From RUG343 sp964486215 (GTDB lineage Bacteria > Bacillota_I > Bacilli_A > RF39 > UBA660): DNA of 64,000 nucleotides. Positions 63,078-64,000 of the stretch are shown here, one piece after another. Each line of letters begins with the position of its first letter. The stretch's first letter is position 1. Under the pieces are notes generated by a model. It did no database searches. It had not been told where the DNA came from and saw nothing but the letters and a program-made list of their open reading frames with translations. The position numbers and the translations under genes are program-made. The stretch is taken from NCBI GenBank assembly GCA_964486215.1, contig CAZALI010000003.1:1-64000 (forward strand), read 5' to 3'.

Positions 63078-63106
63078 ATTATAACAGAATTCAATATGAA
63101 TTTGAA
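63078..63106 (-). promoter_or_regulatory. Sigma-A promoter of giant surface protein 2
   Basis: Minus strand: TTCAAA (63101-63106), 17 bases, TATAAT (63078-63083) with TG ahead of the -10; 35 bases before the TTG start, the same layout as gene 1. Confidence 0.75.
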
Positions 63107-63110
63107 CATA

Positions 63111-63137
63111 AAAAAAGAATTATCTTTCGATAATTCT
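63111..63137 (-). terminator. Terminator of yebC and the 63141 gene
   Basis: AGAATTATC-TTTC-GATAATTCT hairpin (63116-63137), T run on the minus strand; near-copy of 57661-57690. Confidence 0.85.
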
Positions 63138-63140
63138 CTT

Positions 63141-63671
63141 TTATTTTTTAAATAGATTTTTTATAAATATATAAGCTGTTTGTATCCTACTTCTAAGATT
63201 ATTACTTATACTTGGAATAATCCAGATAAATACTACAAATAGTAACCATATTAGACTTTGGAGATCTCCTCTTAAGAGAGATTTTATTCCATATATTACT
63301 AGTAATATTGTGATTATAAAGACTATTAATAATACTAGAATATTTAATATATTTGAACCTATTTTTTTATTTTCAAAAGATATGTTTTTCTTCTTTAAAA
63401 AGTTATCTGCTCTTAATTTAAATTTATTATATCTCTCTTCTATTTCTTCTATATTCATATCTTTATTTGGAGAATATTCATCTCCTCTCATAATGATATG
63501 TCCATCTTCTTTTATAGTAACATCTATTGTTTTATAGTTGTCTAGAGAAAACTTTATACCAAATTCTTCTCCTAACATGGCTATTACTTTATTACGACAT
63601 TTATTAGAAATAAAAGCAGATTCATTTATATAGTCTTTTAATTCATTATTAATATCATCTAATTTACTCAT
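63141..63671 (-). CDS. Hypothetical membrane protein
   Basis: 176 aa. The first 100 residues are soluble and charged (LDDINNELKDYINESAFISN; EEIEERYNKFKLRADNFLKK); two TMs follow at about 106-128 and 135-153, then a basic C-terminus (RSRIQTAYIFIKNLFKK). No family recognised. Starts 11 bases after the yebC stop with an AGGTGT site, so it is probably co-transcribed with yebC. Confidence 0.65.
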   Translation of the reverse strand: MSKLDDINNELKDYINESAFISNKCRNKVIAMLGEEFGIKFSLDNYKTIDVTIKEDGHIIMRGDEYSPNKDMNIEEIEERYNKFKLRADNFLKKKNISFENKKIGSNILNILVLLIVFIITILLVIYGIKSLLRGDLQSLIWLLFVVFIWIIPSISNNLRSRIQTAYIFIKNLFKK

Positions 63672-63682
63672 ATTACACCTAA

Positions 63683-64000
63683 TTATTCTTCTTTTAAATT
63701 ATAATAAACGTCTTGTACATCATCTAGGTCTTCTAATGTATCTACTAGTTTATGAATCTTTTCTACTCCTTCTTCATCTAGTTCTACTTCTGTATTTGGT
63801 ACATAAGTTAAAGTACAGTTTTCAAATTCTTTTACTCCCGCTGCTTCTAGAGCATCTCTTACTTTAGTAAATGATTCTTGATCAGTAGTTATTTCATAGG
63901 TATTATCTATATGCTCAAAGTCATCAGCGCCTGCATCAAGAGCTGTCATCATCATTTCATCTTCATCGTAAGCATCAGCTATAACAATTGATCCTTTTCT
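63683..64000 (-). CDS. yebC: YebC/PmpR-family protein (5' part beyond window)
   Basis: Only the last 105 codons are present; the gene enters from the right edge in frame (RKGSIVIADAYDEDEMMMTA). Family marks: TALDAGADDFEHIDNTYEIT, ALEAAGVKEFENCTLTYVPN and the ending VDTLEDLDDVQDVYYNL. YebC proteins were described as DNA-binding regulators and more recently as factors that relieve ribosome stalling (TACO1 relatives). In many bacteria yebC lies next to ruvCAB; here the surface-protein and ligase genes intervene. Confidence 0.92.
   Translation of the reverse strand, partial: RKGSIVIADAYDEDEMMMTALDAGADDFEHIDNTYEITTDQESFTKVRDALEAAGVKEFENCTLTYVPNTEVELDEEGVEKIHKLVDTLEDLDDVQDVYYNLKEE

Noticed and set aside
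1..64000. tRNA, rRNA or other structured RNA genes
   Set aside because: Intergenic gaps are short and none showed tRNA T-loop signatures (GGTTCRA) in a cloverleaf setting or rRNA-like sequence on reading.

Overview
The window reads as a chromosomal segment of a low-GC Gram-positive (Bacillota) bacterium. By gene content it most resembles the small-genome, probably gut-dwelling lineages near Erysipelotrichia and the RF39-type Bacilli. Supporting evidence: strongly AT-rich DNA, GGAGG-type ribosome sites, sigma-A promoters, HrcA/CIRCE heat-shock control, Bacillus-type helicase loader DnaB, RNase HIII, ParC/ParE, RecD2, YlbF next to RsmD, and RuvAB/QueA/Tgt near YebC. TGA is used as a stop (ends of the genes at 35786 and 20739), so this is not the Mycoplasma code. 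An L,D-transpeptidase and undecaprenyl-phosphate recycling genes indicate a peptidoglycan wall. Almost every gene is on the minus strand; the exception is rnhC. No rRNA, tRNA, CRISPR array or insertion sequence was seen. The taxonomic placement is inference.

Layout, left to right (transcription mostly right to left). 1-1046: a partial GyrI-like gene, a frameshifted HTH regulator and a stretch of decayed or tiny ORFs. 1047-5483: pyruvate phosphate dikinase, CvpA and RNase HIII. 5504-9002: secreted L,D-transpeptidase and a MacB-like ABC exporter. 9066-11768: thyA-folA followed by two unknown genes, with an odd tandem repeat made from the thyA tail. 11823-18332: the hrcA-grpE-dnaK-(pepF)-dnaJ heat-shock operon with two CIRCE operators around a strong promoter. 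18379-21023: a very large prepilin-like protein, rsmD and ylbF. 21062-26414: parE, a BRO/DinD-like gene, parC. 26503-30606: recD2, mtaB and a membrane-anchored unknown. 30676-35014: three membrane-anchored unknowns and HelD. 35115-41910: a seven-gene operon: CBS-type pyrophosphatase, DUF368 (PopT-type) lipid-carrier translocase, UppP, ZIP transporter, CmpB-family membrane protein, phosphohexomutase and a DUF3267 putative protease. 41968-45564: DnaB loader, prepilin peptidase and a PilC/GspF platform protein. 45674-50946: giant surface protein 1 and a small anchored protein. 51016-55758: tgt, queA, a lipoprotein, ruvB and ruvA. 55837-64000: an acyl-CoA synthetase, giant surface protein 2, a small membrane protein and the 3' part of yebC.

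The most unusual content is the surface apparatus. Two giant secreted proteins (1523 and 1784 aa) start with TTG, share their signal-peptide region and C-terminal domain plus anchor, and are built from Listeria-Bacteroides (InlB B-type) repeats. In several repeats a whole extra domain (a Trp/Tyr-rich kelch-like module or a LamG-like lectin fold) is inserted at the same point, just before the last strand. The same Trp/Tyr-rich module occurs three times in the large prepilin-like protein at 18379-20169, which lacks the usual Glu5. Both giant genes are flanked by near-identical hairpin sequences in direct orientation, and the paralogues share a 74-bp identical block, which suggests cassette-like duplication and gene conversion. 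Together with the prepilin peptidase and PilC this could be a pilus/adhesin system that shares exchangeable binding modules. The pieces are visible in the sequence; the joint function is inference.
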